From assembly GCA_964446115.1 (NCBI GenBank), contig CAYUNE010000036.1, forward strand, positions 48,183-112,182: a stretch of 64,000 bases of DNA, in the 5' to 3' direction. The position numbers were made by a program, and so were the translations under genes. The notes under the pieces were generated by a model. The model was not told the DNA's origin and searched no databases. It saw only the letters and a program-made list of their open reading frames with translations. This document shows positions 53,639 through 63,300 of the stretch, in pieces; within the stretch, counting starts at the first letter, position 1, and the number at the start of each line of letters is the position of its first letter. This stretch comes from CAYUNE01 sp964446115. Lineage in GTDB: Bacteria; Desulfobacterota; Desulfobulbia; Desulfobulbales; Desulfobulbaceae.

Positions 53639-56251
53639 TCAACTCCCGCTGCTCCTGCCTGCCTTCGCCCCACTGTTTTCCTCCGGTTGAATAATAAAGT
53701 GCAGGGTGTCCTCTATCCTTTTTTCAAACCCGGCATCTTGAATCTTGCGACCGTTCCGGTCGGTGACGTAGAAGATATCGATGAGCTGCTCCACCTCGGT
53801 GGCGATAATGGCCCGGTGTATATCCAGCCCCAGATCGGTCAAGGTCTGCGCCAGCTGAAAAAGGGCCCCGGGTCGATCATCGCCGTGGATCTCGATAACG
53901 GTGAACCGTTCCGATCCCTGCCGGTCGACAATCACCTTACGCTCGGTTTTGAGGATATGCCGCCGCTGCCTGGTACTCTTTTTCAGTTTGGTGTGCACCA
54001 GATACCCGACATCGAGCTCGCCGTTGATGGCCAGATTGATATCGCGCCGCAGACCTTCCCAGTCCTGCTCCTCATATTGACGGGACTCCAGAGGCGCCAC
54101 GTCAAGAACATCGACGGCGGTGGAATCCTGCCAGGTAAAAATCTGGGCAGTGAGGACGCTGAGATTGTGCAGCGCCAGCACTCCGCAGAGATTGGCCAGC
54201 AGTCCGGGGCTGTCGCCGGTCATGAAGAGAAGCGACCAGCAGCCCTGGCGTTCTTCCGGAAAGACGAGTACCTCCTGCCGTAAAAGGTGATTCTGGTGCC
54301 GGTGAATGCGCAGATGCTCGGCAACAGCCTCCGGGGTGAAGCTGAGCAGGTACTCCCTGGTCAGCATCTCGAGATCGATACGCGGCTTTTCTCCATCCAG
54401 AAGAGCGGCTACCCGCTCCCGCAGCCAGGAAACACCGATCTCCTCCTGTTCCGAAACCACCAGCCGGCGGGTATCCTCGGCCGCCTCCAGCACCGATTTG
54501 ATCTTCCAGTAAAATTCGGCCAGCAGGGATTTTTTCCACGAGCTCCAGGCCGAGGGCCCGGTGGCGCGGGAGTCGGCGATGGTTAGCAGGTAGAGCATAG
54601 TGAGCCGATCCGCATCGCCGATGAGACCGGCGCTCCGTCTGATGAAACCCTCATCTTCAAGATCCCGACGCATGGCCTTTTCCGGCAAAAAGAGGTGATA
54701 GCGTACCAGAAAGGCAAGGGTTGCCAGGTCCTCTTCGCCGAAGCCCAGTCGTCGGCCGATCCGGACGATAATTGCGGCGCCCAGTTCGGAATGATCACTC
54801 CTCTTACCCTTGCCGATGTCATGCAGCAGGGTTGCCAGGAAGAGCAGCCGCGGCCCGGCCAGGGATCGAAACAGCTCCCCCTCGCGTTCCCGCAGGTCGT
54901 GTAGCTCACTGATTGCCTGGAGCAGATGACGATCCACCGTATAGATATGGTAAAGATCATGCTGCGCCAGAGATTCGATATCGGCAAATTCCGGAATATA
55001 GGCGGGCAGCACTCCGGTTTCCAGCATGGTTTCCAGGACGGAGAAAACATTCCTGCCATGTTCGAGGATTTCCTGGAAACTATTGGCGACACGCCGTGAG
55101 CGCCGGAAAGAATCATCAATGAGATCCAGGTGTTCGCTGATCAGCTTGCGGGTCCGATGGTGCAACGGCTTGCCCCGGGAAGCCGAATGAAAAAAGAGCC
55201 GCATCAGAATCTGCGGTCGCTGCCGGAGGGCCTCCCGGTCGGCGACGACAATGCGGCCGTCACGCAGCAGCACCGACTTTTCCAGCCTCTCTTCCACGAT
55301 CCGGTTGCGTCTCCCACGCTTGACCTGCTCCTGGAGTTCATTGACATGATCAAAGAAGAGATCGGTAATAACGGCGATGACCTGCAGATGGGCATAGACG
55401 TGACGCATGAAGCGCTCGACGCCCAGCTGCCCCTCCTCATCACGATACCCGAAGGCGGCGGCCATCTCCTCCTGATACTCGAAGAAAAGCTGGTCGTTTT
55501 TACGGCCGCTCAGGTAATGCAAGCGGTTTCTGATCATGATGAGATGATTCCAGGAAGCGGAGAAGCGTTTAACTTCAGCCGGTCGCAACATGCCGGCTTC
55601 TTTGAGATCCGCCACGGTACTCAGGCCGAAGAGGACGTTTGCCGTCCACAACATTGCCTGGATATCCCGCATTCCGCCCTTTCCCTCCTTGATATGCGGC
55701 TCCAGGAGATAGCTGTGGGCCCCGAACTGTTCCCGTCTGGCATCACGAAAGTTGTTCATGGTACGGACGAATTCGTTACGTTGTCCGTTGATCACCTTTT
55801 TCCGGTACTTTTTCAGCAAGGTGTCGTACAGTTTCCTGGATCCGGCCAGAAAGCGGGAATCGAGTAGAGACACCCTGAAGACAAAGTCATCCCTGGCAAA
55901 ACGCAGGGCGTCCCCCACCGTGCGGACGGAGTGACCCACGTCGAAATCCGAGTCCCAGAGGGGATAGAGAAGGACCTCGGTGACCTCCTGCATGGATCTG
56001 GTGACCTTGCGCTCATGGAGGACCATCAGGTCGATATCCGAATAGGGATAGAGTTCCCGGCGGCCATACCCCCCAAGGGCAACCAGGGCCACCTTTTCCC
56101 GCACCGGCCGGATGATAGGTGATTCGTTGAAAAGATCAACGATGAACTGATCCACAAGGCCTGTGTGCCAGGTTATCAGCTCGTGGCCGCTCAGACCCCG
56201 GCGCCACAGTTCCTTTAAGGCCTCCCGCTGGGCCCGCAGGCCGGACTTCAC
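53639..56251 (-). CDS. glnD: [Protein-PII] uridylyltransferase/uridylyl-removing enzyme
   Basis: An 870-aa nitrogen sensor that adds UMP to PII proteins under nitrogen limitation and removes it when glutamine is high. Domains in order: nucleotidyltransferase with GGYGRRELYPYSDIDLMVL (about 63-81), helical central domain, HD domain with LATLLHDIGKGKRSDHSELG (about 440-460), and two ACT domains (about 670-740 and 780-855) for glutamine sensing. The GTG at 56251 lies one base after the glnK stop; the TTG at 56317 inside glnK is less likely. It directly follows glnK. Confidence 0.95.
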   Translation of the reverse strand: MKSGLRAQREALKELWRRGLSGHELITWHTGLVDQFIVDLFNESPIIRPVREKVALVALGGYGRRELYPYSDIDLMVLHERKVTRSMQEVTEVLLYPLWDSDFDVGHSVRTVGDALRFARDDFVFRVSLLDSRFLAGSRKLYDTLLKKYRKKVINGQRNEFVRTMNNFRDARREQFGAHSYLLEPHIKEGKGGMRDIQAMLWTANVLFGLSTVADLKEAGMLRPAEVKRFSASWNHLIMIRNRLHYLSGRKNDQLFFEYQEEMAAAFGYRDEEGQLGVERFMRHVYAHLQVIAVITDLFFDHVNELQEQVKRGRRNRIVEERLEKSVLLRDGRIVVADREALRQRPQILMRLFFHSASRGKPLHHRTRKLISEHLDLIDDSFRRSRRVANSFQEILEHGRNVFSVLETMLETGVLPAYIPEFADIESLAQHDLYHIYTVDRHLLQAISELHDLREREGELFRSLAGPRLLFLATLLHDIGKGKRSDHSELGAAIIVRIGRRLGFGEEDLATLAFLVRYHLFLPEKAMRRDLEDEGFIRRSAGLIGDADRLTMLYLLTIADSRATGPSAWSSWKKSLLAEFYWKIKSVLEAAEDTRRLVVSEQEEIGVSWLRERVAALLDGEKPRIDLEMLTREYLLSFTPEAVAEHLRIHRHQNHLLRQEVLVFPEERQGCWSLLFMTGDSPGLLANLCGVLALHNLSVLTAQIFTWQDSTAVDVLDVAPLESRQYEEQDWEGLRRDINLAINGELDVGYLVHTKLKKSTRQRRHILKTERKVIVDRQGSERFTVIEIHGDDRPGALFQLAQTLTDLGLDIHRAIIATEVEQLIDIFYVTDRNGRKIQDAGFEKRIEDTLHFIIQPEENSGAKAGRSSGS

Positions 56252-56252
56252 C

Positions 56253-56591
56253 TCAGATGGCCTCGTGATCCGTTTCCCCGGTCCTGACCCGGACCACCCT
56301 TTCCACCGGCAGAACAAAGATCTTGCCGTCGCCGATCTTTCCGGTGCGGGCGGCGCCCACCACCTTGTCGATCACCTGGTCCACCATGTCGGCATCAACG
56401 ATGATCTCCATCTTGACCTTGGGCAGAAAATCGACCACATATTCCGCTCCGCGGTAGATTTCGGTATGGCCCTTCTGGCGGCCATATCCCTTCACCTCGG
56501 AAATGGTCATGCCCTTGATGCCGATTTCGTTCAAGGCCTCTTTGACATCATCCAGCTTGAACGGCTTGATGATCACCTCGATTTTTTTCAT
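56253..56591 (-). CDS. glnK: Nitrogen regulatory protein P-II
   Basis: A 112-aa PII protein of normal length. The uridylylation site Tyr51 lies in the T-loop (GHTEIYRGAEYVVDF), with the B-loop TGKIGDGKIFV and C-loop VRVRTGE. It binds ATP/ADP and 2-oxoglutarate and controls AmtB and other nitrogen targets. Placement between amtB and glnD supports GlnK rather than GlnB. 59 bases downstream of amtB. Confidence 0.96.
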   Translation of the reverse strand: MKKIEVIIKPFKLDDVKEALNEIGIKGMTISEVKGYGRQKGHTEIYRGAEYVVDFLPKVKMEIIVDADMVDQVIDKVVGAARTGKIGDGKIFVLPVERVVRVRTGETDHEAI

Positions 56592-56650
56592 CTCCCTTCC
56601 TCGTTCATGTACGCATTAGCGGTCACATTGCCGGCAGACGCCTGCAACCA

Positions 56651-57871
56651 TCAGTTGTAGGCCGTTTCCGAATGTTCCGCGTAGTCAAGTCCCTGGACCT
56701 CGTCTTCGCGGCTCAGCCGCAGGGTCATCAGCATATCAACAATCTTGAGAAGAAGCCAGCTCACCACAAAGGCGTAAACCGTGACCACGCCGACCCCGAT
56801 ACACTGTTTGACCAGTTGCGCCGAACTGCCGCCGATGAGGCCGTCGACGCCGCCGGCATTGACGGATTTGCTGGCAAAGACGCCCAGCAGCAGGGTACCC
56901 ACCAGACCGCCGACACCATGGATGCCGACCACGTCGAGACTGTCGTCATATTTGAGCCGGGACTTGGTATTGACCGCAAAAAAGCAGACAGCCCCGGCGA
57001 TGATGCCGATGAGAATCGCCGAGTTGGGCCCGACGAAACCCGCCGCCGGGGTGATGGTTGCCAAACCGGCAATGGCACCGGATGCCGCACCCAGGGTGGT
57101 TGGTTTTCCCAGCTTCAGCCACTCCATAACCGACCACATGGCCATGCCGGACATACCGGCCAGATGGGTGGCCACAAAGGCGGTGGCCGCCACTTCATCG
57201 GCTGCCAGGGCGCTGCCGCCGTTAAAACCGAACCATCCAAACCAGAGAAGGCCTGTGCCCAGCAGGGTAAGGGGCAGGCTGTGTGGCAGAAAATTTTCCC
57301 TGCCGTATCCTTTTCTCGGACCGATGACCAGAACTGCCGCCAGCGCAGCCGCCCCGCAGGTCACATGAACCACGAGCCCCCCGGCAAAATCAAGGACACC
57401 GAGATTTCCAAGCCAGCCGCCTTTGCCCCAGATCCAGTGACACACGGGATTATAGACAAGAACGGCCCACAGGAGACTGAAGAGAAGAAAGGGGAAAAAC
57501 CGCATCCGCTCGGCAAAGGCGCCGGTAATCAGTGCCGGAGTGATGATGGCGAACATGCACTGGTAGATCATGAAAACGGTCTGCGGAATGGTGGTGGCAT
57601 AATCGGGACTGGGGGCATTGGTCACTCCCTTGAGGGCAAACCAGGAAAGATCGCCGATGAATCCGCCGACATCAGGGCCGAAGGACATGGAGTATCCCAG
57701 ATAGACCCACTCGATGGAAATGAGTGAAATCATGATAAAACTCTGCATAACCGTTCCCAGAACGTTTTTGCTGCGCACCATGCCGCCGTAAAACAGCGCA
57801 AGGCCGGGTGTCATCAGCAGCACCAGGCCTGCAGCCGCCAAAATAAATGCCGTATCCGCCGCTTGAATCAT
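56651..57871 (-). CDS. amtB: Ammonium transporter AmtB
   Basis: A 406-aa polytopic protein with eleven hydrophobic segments, starting directly at the first membrane helix (FILAAAGLVLLMTPGLALFYGGMVRSKN) without a signal peptide. The pore residues are present: the periplasmic aromatic region WVYLGYSMSFG, and the two pore histidines in FVATHLAGMSGM and GIHGVGGLVGT. Trimeric channel for ammonium uptake, blocked by GlnK at high nitrogen. First gene of amtB-glnK-glnD. Confidence 0.96.
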   Translation of the reverse strand: MIQAADTAFILAAAGLVLLMTPGLALFYGGMVRSKNVLGTVMQSFIMISLISIEWVYLGYSMSFGPDVGGFIGDLSWFALKGVTNAPSPDYATTIPQTVFMIYQCMFAIITPALITGAFAERMRFFPFLLFSLLWAVLVYNPVCHWIWGKGGWLGNLGVLDFAGGLVVHVTCGAAALAAVLVIGPRKGYGRENFLPHSLPLTLLGTGLLWFGWFGFNGGSALAADEVAATAFVATHLAGMSGMAMWSVMEWLKLGKPTTLGAASGAIAGLATITPAAGFVGPNSAILIGIIAGAVCFFAVNTKSRLKYDDSLDVVGIHGVGGLVGTLLLGVFASKSVNAGGVDGLIGGSSAQLVKQCIGVGVVTVYAFVVSWLLLKIVDMLMTLRLSREDEVQGLDYAEHSETAYN

Positions 57872-58326
57872 TACTCCCTCCTTTTTCTCCTCTTCCGCTC
57901 TGCTGATATTACAAAAATGTCACCGGGGGATGTTTTTCCGCTGTTCCTCTTATCCACTTCCCTGGCCTCGGAAAAATGCCCCCTCAGCTCCCGACATCGG
58001 TCCGGGTCGTTTCCGCAAAGGATCTTCGGGCAGCGGGGGCCGAGCCTGTCATCCTGAATCAACACATACTACAACATTCATGCCGGAATCCTTCGCAACT
58101 GGGAAGTTGCCGAAAACATAATACTTAACCGGCTAACGTCCCTAGGATGACAAAAAATATTTTTTACATTTTTGTCAATTTAGGCGAATTATTCTACAAA
58201 ATTGTAAACTTTGTTCTTTGGAAAACGAACGGATAGGCGTCATCCGGCCGTTATGATGCTATCTGGAGTGAATGTCAGGAAAAATCAATTTGAAAAACAA
58301 CATGAAAGGTGTAAAATACAAGCATT
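57872..58326. other. Divergent intergenic region between amtB and the PilZ gene
   Basis: These 455 bases hold no gene. Two inverted repeats stand out: GCAACT / AGTTGC (58095-58110) and TGACAAAAA / TTTTTGTCA (58148-58177), either of which could be an operator. No sigma-54 or sigma-70 promoter could be assigned with confidence for either gene. Confidence 0.45.
58148..58177. promoter_or_regulatory. Perfect inverted repeat upstream of the PilZ gene
   Basis: Nine-base perfect arms TGACAAAAA and TTTTTGTCA are separated by 12 A/T-rich bases. The symmetry suggests a regulator binding site; a hairpin without terminator function is the alternative. It lies about 150 bases before the PilZ start codon. 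Confidence 0.3.
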
Positions 58327-58707
58327 ATGGAACAACAAGAGAGAAGAAAATACATCAGGCCGGAATCGCTGTATCTCCTGGACTACCTGGCCCTTGACGA
58401 ACAGGGGCAGGCAAGCGGATACAGCATGGGAAGAACTCTTGAAGTCAGTGAAGGCGGGTTACTGTTTGAAACTCACAGGCCGCTTGCCATCGGGCATTAT
58501 GTCCGCATAACCATCGGTCTCAAGGAAGACCTGGTGGATGTGACCGGAAAAATCGCCCACACCTCCGAAGACGCCCAGCGATATCAGAGCGGTGTCCAGT
58601 TCATTGATGTGGATGACACGAGCCGGAAGGTTATCAACAAATACGTCGAGGCGTTCCGGGAACGCAGCGCCCAGGAAAACGAACCCGAGCCTGAGAACCC
58701 GGCCTGA
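58327..58707 (+). CDS. PilZ-domain protein (c-di-GMP binding)
   Basis: A 126-aa single-domain protein. The c-di-GMP-binding residues are visible: RRKYIRP at the N-terminus (RxxxR) and EVSEGGLLFE (D/NxSxxG-like, with E in place of D/N). It probably senses c-di-GMP and modulates a motility or surface process. Alone in the plus direction, convergent with folP. Confidence 0.85.
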   Translation: MEQQERRKYIRPESLYLLDYLALDEQGQASGYSMGRTLEVSEGGLLFETHRPLAIGHYVRITIGLKEDLVDVTGKIAHTSEDAQRYQSGVQFIDVDDTSRKVINKYVEAFRERSAQENEPEPENPA

Positions 58708-58715
58708 AACGGGCC

Positions 58716-59549
58716 TCACGGCCCGGCCGACATAATCGCCCGGGTGATACGCACCGCCTGAACGGATGCTCCGACATTGTGCACCCTGACATAGGCAACG
58801 CCTTTGGATGCACACCAGCCAGAAACCACCGCCGTTGCCGTATCACGTTCCTCGACCTCAAGATCCAGAACCTTGCCGAGAAACATCTTTCTCGAATGCC
58901 CCACGAGGACCGGGCACCCCAGCGCCTGCAGCTCTCCGATTCTTTGCAATATGGCAAGATTGTGCGATACGGTCTTGCCAAATCCGATTCCCGGATCCAG
59001 TACGATCCGCTTTTTTTCAATTCCCTCCATCTCCAATTGGTTGATCCGCTTCCGGAAATAGCTGCAGATATCCCCGACAACATCATCATAGCGGGGATCA
59101 AGCTGCATTGTCCGGGGTGTGCCCTGCATGTGCATGATGATCACCGGCCCGCTGTAGCTCCTCACCACCTCCGGCATGGCCGGATCATGGGTCAGCGCAC
59201 TGATATCATTCACCATATCGGCACCGGCATCAAGCGCCCTGCGGGCAACCTCGGCCTTGGTGGTGTCGATGGAGACGGGTATTTCTGATATCTCGCGTAT
59301 GAGACGAATCGCCGGGAGAACGCGTTGCATTTCCTCCTTTTCCGAAACCGCCTTGGCAAAGGGCCGGGTAGACTCACCGCCGACATCGATAATATCCGCC
59401 CCCTGGTCGATCATGGTCTCCACCTGCGTGACGATCTGTCGGTCGGAAACAAAACGGCCACCATCCGAAAAAGAATCGGGAGTGACATTGAGAATGCCCA
59501 TCACATAAGTCTTTCGTCCATCTGCAATCATTTCTTCTTTCCCGTTCAT
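58716..59549 (-). CDS. folP: Dihydropteroate synthase
   Basis: A 277-aa TIM-barrel enzyme of folate synthesis joining pterin pyrophosphate and p-aminobenzoate. Signatures: MGILNVTPDSFSDGG (about 17-31), DVGGESTRP (about 59-67), DPGIGFGKT and VGHSRKMFLG. The ATG at 59549 fits the conserved start; the ORF upstream to 59657 runs into the hairpin at 59626-59660. An alternative ATG is at 59531. Confidence 0.95.
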   Translation of the reverse strand: MNGKEEMIADGRKTYVMGILNVTPDSFSDGGRFVSDRQIVTQVETMIDQGADIIDVGGESTRPFAKAVSEKEEMQRVLPAIRLIREISEIPVSIDTTKAEVARRALDAGADMVNDISALTHDPAMPEVVRSYSGPVIIMHMQGTPRTMQLDPRYDDVVGDICSYFRKRINQLEMEGIEKKRIVLDPGIGFGKTVSHNLAILQRIGELQALGCPVLVGHSRKMFLGKVLDLEVEERDTATAVVSGWCASKGVAYVRVHNVGASVQAVRITRAIMSAGP

Positions 59550-59625
59550 GACACCGACCCTGGTGCTCCCCGATTCCAGGATCCGCCTATCGGCCTGCCG
59601 GGGAAAATGAACCGCCGCGCAAAAA

Positions 59626-59660
59626 AAAATGCTCACATAGTGTGAATATGTGAGCATTTT
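59626..59660 (-). terminator. Bidirectional-type hairpin after the lipoprotein gene
   Basis: A 14-bp perfect stem (AAAATGCTCACATA / TATGTGAGCATTTT) with a 7-base loop and a run of T on the minus strand. It lies 105 bases after the lipoprotein stop and before folP. Confidence 0.75.
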
Positions 59661-59724
59661 ATCGCCACCTGCACTGCGGTAATCGATTCCGAACCATTAA
59701 CCGATTCCAGAGCGAGGTCGCCCA

Positions 59725-59751
59725 GTGCGTCCCGTCTCTGCCGGGACGCAC
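59725..59751. other. Hairpin 3' of the lipoprotein gene
   Basis: A 10-bp perfect stem (GTGCGTCCCG / CGGGACGCAC) with a 7-base loop lies 14 bases after the lipoprotein stop. No T run follows on either strand, so it may protect the mRNA end rather than terminate. Confidence 0.45.
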
Positions 59752-59764
59752 GATAGTCTCCGTA

Positions 59765-60085
59765 TCAGTGGCCCTTGGCCGCATCAACTGCCGACTGCGC
59801 GGCTTCCTTGGTTTTCTCGACAGCGGCGCCGGCCATCTCGCCGGCTTTTTCTTTAGCGGCGGTTACCGCCTCCCCGGCTTTTTCCTTGGCCGTATCAGCT
59901 GCCTGGTGAGCCACCTCGCCTGCCTTCTCCTTCACCGCTGTTGCGGCCTCGCCGGCCTTTTCGGTGACTTTCTCGGTGACGCTTTTTGCCTTGTCGGCGG
60001 CCTTCTGCGAAGTATTGCTGTTGCAGCCATAGGCCAGAACCAGCAGAAGAGCGGTGACCAGAGCAAGAGCTGCCTTACGTTTCAT
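59765..60085 (-). CDS. LEA-like repetitive lipoprotein
   Basis: A 106-aa protein. Signal sequence with a near-lipobox AYGC (Cys21), then an Ala/Lys/Glu-rich helix built of repeats around EKAGE (four copies: VTEKAGEAATAV, KEKAGEVAHQA, KEKAGEAVTAA, KEKAGEMAGAA). The 11-residue periodicity resembles group 3 LEA proteins, which protect proteins or membranes in drying or osmotic stress. The lipobox has Tyr at -2, so lipidation is probable but not certain. GAGGAA precedes the ATG. Confidence 0.78.
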   Translation of the reverse strand: MKRKAALALVTALLLVLAYGCNSNTSQKAADKAKSVTEKVTEKAGEAATAVKEKAGEVAHQAADTAKEKAGEAVTAAKEKAGEMAGAAVEKTKEAAQSAVDAAKGH

Positions 60086-60393
60086 GGTATTCCTCCTTTT
60101 TTTCTTTACGTGGTTGCGGAAGAAGAGCTAAAGCTACGCTACCTTCCTGAAATTCAGACAAAAACTACTCTGAAAACGTTATATGCGCAACACTTTTCTG
60201 GGTCCCGGCCTCCCAATGGCAGCGGAGCTGCTGCCCCAAAAGGGATCCGGATCCCGGCATCTTCGCACAATTCGTCGCTCCTCTATTAATAATGACTGCT
60301 TTTTTGGATCGTTAGAATTATATTGGAGGTACAGGAAAAGCCGGCTACCGGAACATCATCCTTTCTTCATGCCTACCACTTTCAAGGTAATGA
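60086..60393. other. Intergenic region upstream of the hybrid kinase
   Basis: A 308-base divergent region between the lipoprotein gene and the kinase gene. Only the AAGGT ribosome-binding site of the kinase is evident near its end. No promoter or gene could be assigned. Confidence 0.4.
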
Positions 60394-63300
60394 ATGACCG
60401 ATAAAAAACTGCGGATCTTCTATATAGACAGTCAGCATGACCGCTGCGGCGATTTTGTTGCCAATGGAGGGCACAACGGTCTGATTGTCCACTCCCTTGT
60501 GGGGCGACCGGATAGGGATATCCTGATCCACCTCGAAAACAACTGGCCGGACGCCATTGTCCTCGCCGATATTCCCGCTGAAGAAGACCTGACCGAATTT
60601 TGCGACCAGGTGGGAGGATGTTGTCCCGTTATCCTGCTGGTGGAACAGGGGCATGAAGCCGAGGGGCTTAACGCCATCGAACATGGCGTTGACGACCTGG
60701 TTTTCAGGGATAAGGACGGGATGTGGGTGGCCCGTCTCGCCTTTGTCATCAAAAAAACACTGTTGCAGATCCACGGTGACCACAGGGTCACCAACCTGCG
60801 GACCAGCAGACGCTACCTGGAGGGACTTGTCCGCATATCCGCAGTTATTGCAAAACATGACGATCCGGTGGAGATGCTCCGGCAGGGGGCCGCAATTCTC
60901 CTTGAAATCTTCCAGGCCGACCGTATCTGGATACTACACCACGGCAGCCAGAGCGTCTCCGGGGTGCGAGACCCCATCGAAATCGGACAACAGCGCTACT
61001 GCGGTGTCCTGACGCCCAAAACCGAGATGAAGGTCAAGCTCGGTATTTCTGAGATTCTCCAGGAAGCCCTCAAGTTGAACCGGCCGGCGGTTCGCTATGG
61101 TGAATATGAAAATCCACTCTGCCGCAAAGCGGCCCTGAGCTACAGGATCCGCTCCCAGATCTGCCTGGCGCTGCGCCCAAAATACGACCAGCCGTGGCTG
61201 CTTTGTATGCACCAGTGCTCAAGAGAAAGACGCTGGAGCAAAAATCATATCCAGCTCTTCCAGGATATCTGCGACCGGCTGCGGGATGCCTTTGATCATC
61301 GGCTGCTGCTCGCCAGTCTGAAAAAAGACATTGCCAAGCGACAAAAGGTCGAGGCCAGACTGCTGGAGAGCAAGCAGCGCTTCCAATCCCTTTTCAGCTC
61401 CTCGGGCATCGCCCTCTGGCTGCTTGATTATACCCAGCTCAACAAGCTGCTCACCCAGTTACGGCGATACAGTGTCACCGACCTTGACCGCTACATCGAA
61501 CACAACCGCGAATTTCTCACCCAGGCGGCCTCCCTCGTCAGCCTCGTTGATATCAACGATGCCGCCATCAAACTCTGTAGTGCCCAGCGTAAAGAGGATG
61601 TCACCACTTCTGCCTGTCCCCTCCTGACTCCGGAGGCATCGTCGGTCTTCCATCAGTTGCTGCTCTCTCTCTTTTCAGGAAAATCCCACTTTATCACCGA
61701 AGGCGTGCAGCGGAACTTTCATGGCAAACACCTTGATGTGCTGATGAGTATCGACATCCTGCCCCGCCATTCCCAACGGCGGCAGCTTTTGTTGAATATC
61801 ATCGATATTTCCAGGCTGAAAAAGACCGAAAGGGCTCTGCGGGAGTCGGAAACACGCTACCGACAGCTGCTGGACGCCTCCAACGACGCCATTATCGTTG
61901 CCGACGCGGAAACCGGCGTTATCGTCGAGGCCAATCGCAGACTGGTGGAACTGACCGGCAAACCGCTTTATCAGCTCATCGGCATGCACCATTCGGTACT
62001 TCATCCCACCATGGATCACCAGAGGTACAATGAATCCTTCCGCCGCCAGGTGCAGGAAGGCGTGATAAACGACCAGGGCGATTCATACCTCATCCACGCC
62101 AATGGTCGCCGGGTCCCGGTGATTATTACCGGCAGCGTTTTTCAATCCGGCGGCAGACGCCTGGTCCAGCGCAACTTTCATGATATCAGCGACCGCAAAA
62201 AAGAGGCCCAGCATAGACGGCTGCTGGCCACAGCCATCGAACAGGCCGACGAGACCATTATCATCACCAATGCAGAGGGAACCATTGTCTATGTCAATCC
62301 CGCTTTCGAGTGGACAAGCGGCTATTCACGGGAAGAAGTTATCGGCGAAAATGCCAGGATCCTCAAGAGCGGCCACCAGGACCGGGCCTTTTATGAAAAA
62401 ATGTGGAAGCAGATATCCGCAGGCAAGGTGTGGCACGGCCATCTCACCAACAAAAAGAAGGAAGGTACCTTATACGAAGAAGAGGTTACCATTTCACCGG
62501 TGCGTAATGAGGCCGGCAGGATAACCCATTATGTAGCCGTCAAGCGCGACGTCAGTGAACAGATCGCCCTGGAGCGCCAGATCAGACGTTCCCAGAAAAT
62601 GGATGCCATCGGTACCCTGGCCACGGGTATAGCCCATGACTTCAATAATATTTTGATGCAGATAGTGGGATTTACCGAAATGTCGCTCGACCTGGCGGAA
62701 GAAGATTCCATGCTGAAAAAGAATCTCGAAATTATCTACGAGGCCTCGGAAAGAGCGGGAGACCTTGTCGATCAGATCCTGACTTTCAGCAGCCATACGG
62801 AACAAAATGAAATGCCGCTGCGCCTTGACACCATCATCAAGAAGGAGCTGGATCTCATCCGTTCCACCATGCCGCCGCACATTGAGCTCAGACAGAATAT
62901 CGCCACCATGAAAATGGTGAAGATGGATCCCATCCAGGCCCACCAGATCGTTATGAACCTGTGCACCAACGCAATCCAGGCCCTCGGAGACAGGGCCGGA
63001 TTTGTTGAAGTCAAGCTCGAGGAATGCGAGCTGGAGAGTCAGAAGGCTCGTCTTCTTGGTGACCTGCGACCCGGCTCATATCTCCGGTTATCGGTCAAGG
63101 ACAACGGGCCGGGAATCTCACCCGAGGTGATTGAGAGGATATTCGAGCCCTATTTCTCCACCAAGGAAAAGAGCAAAGACCGGGGTACGGGTCTTGGCCT
63201 GGCAACCATTCACGGCATTGCCGTACGCCTGGGAGGAACGGTGAGCGTCAAGAGCACCCTGGGCCGGGGAAGCCGCTTTGACGTCTACTTTCCCGTTACC

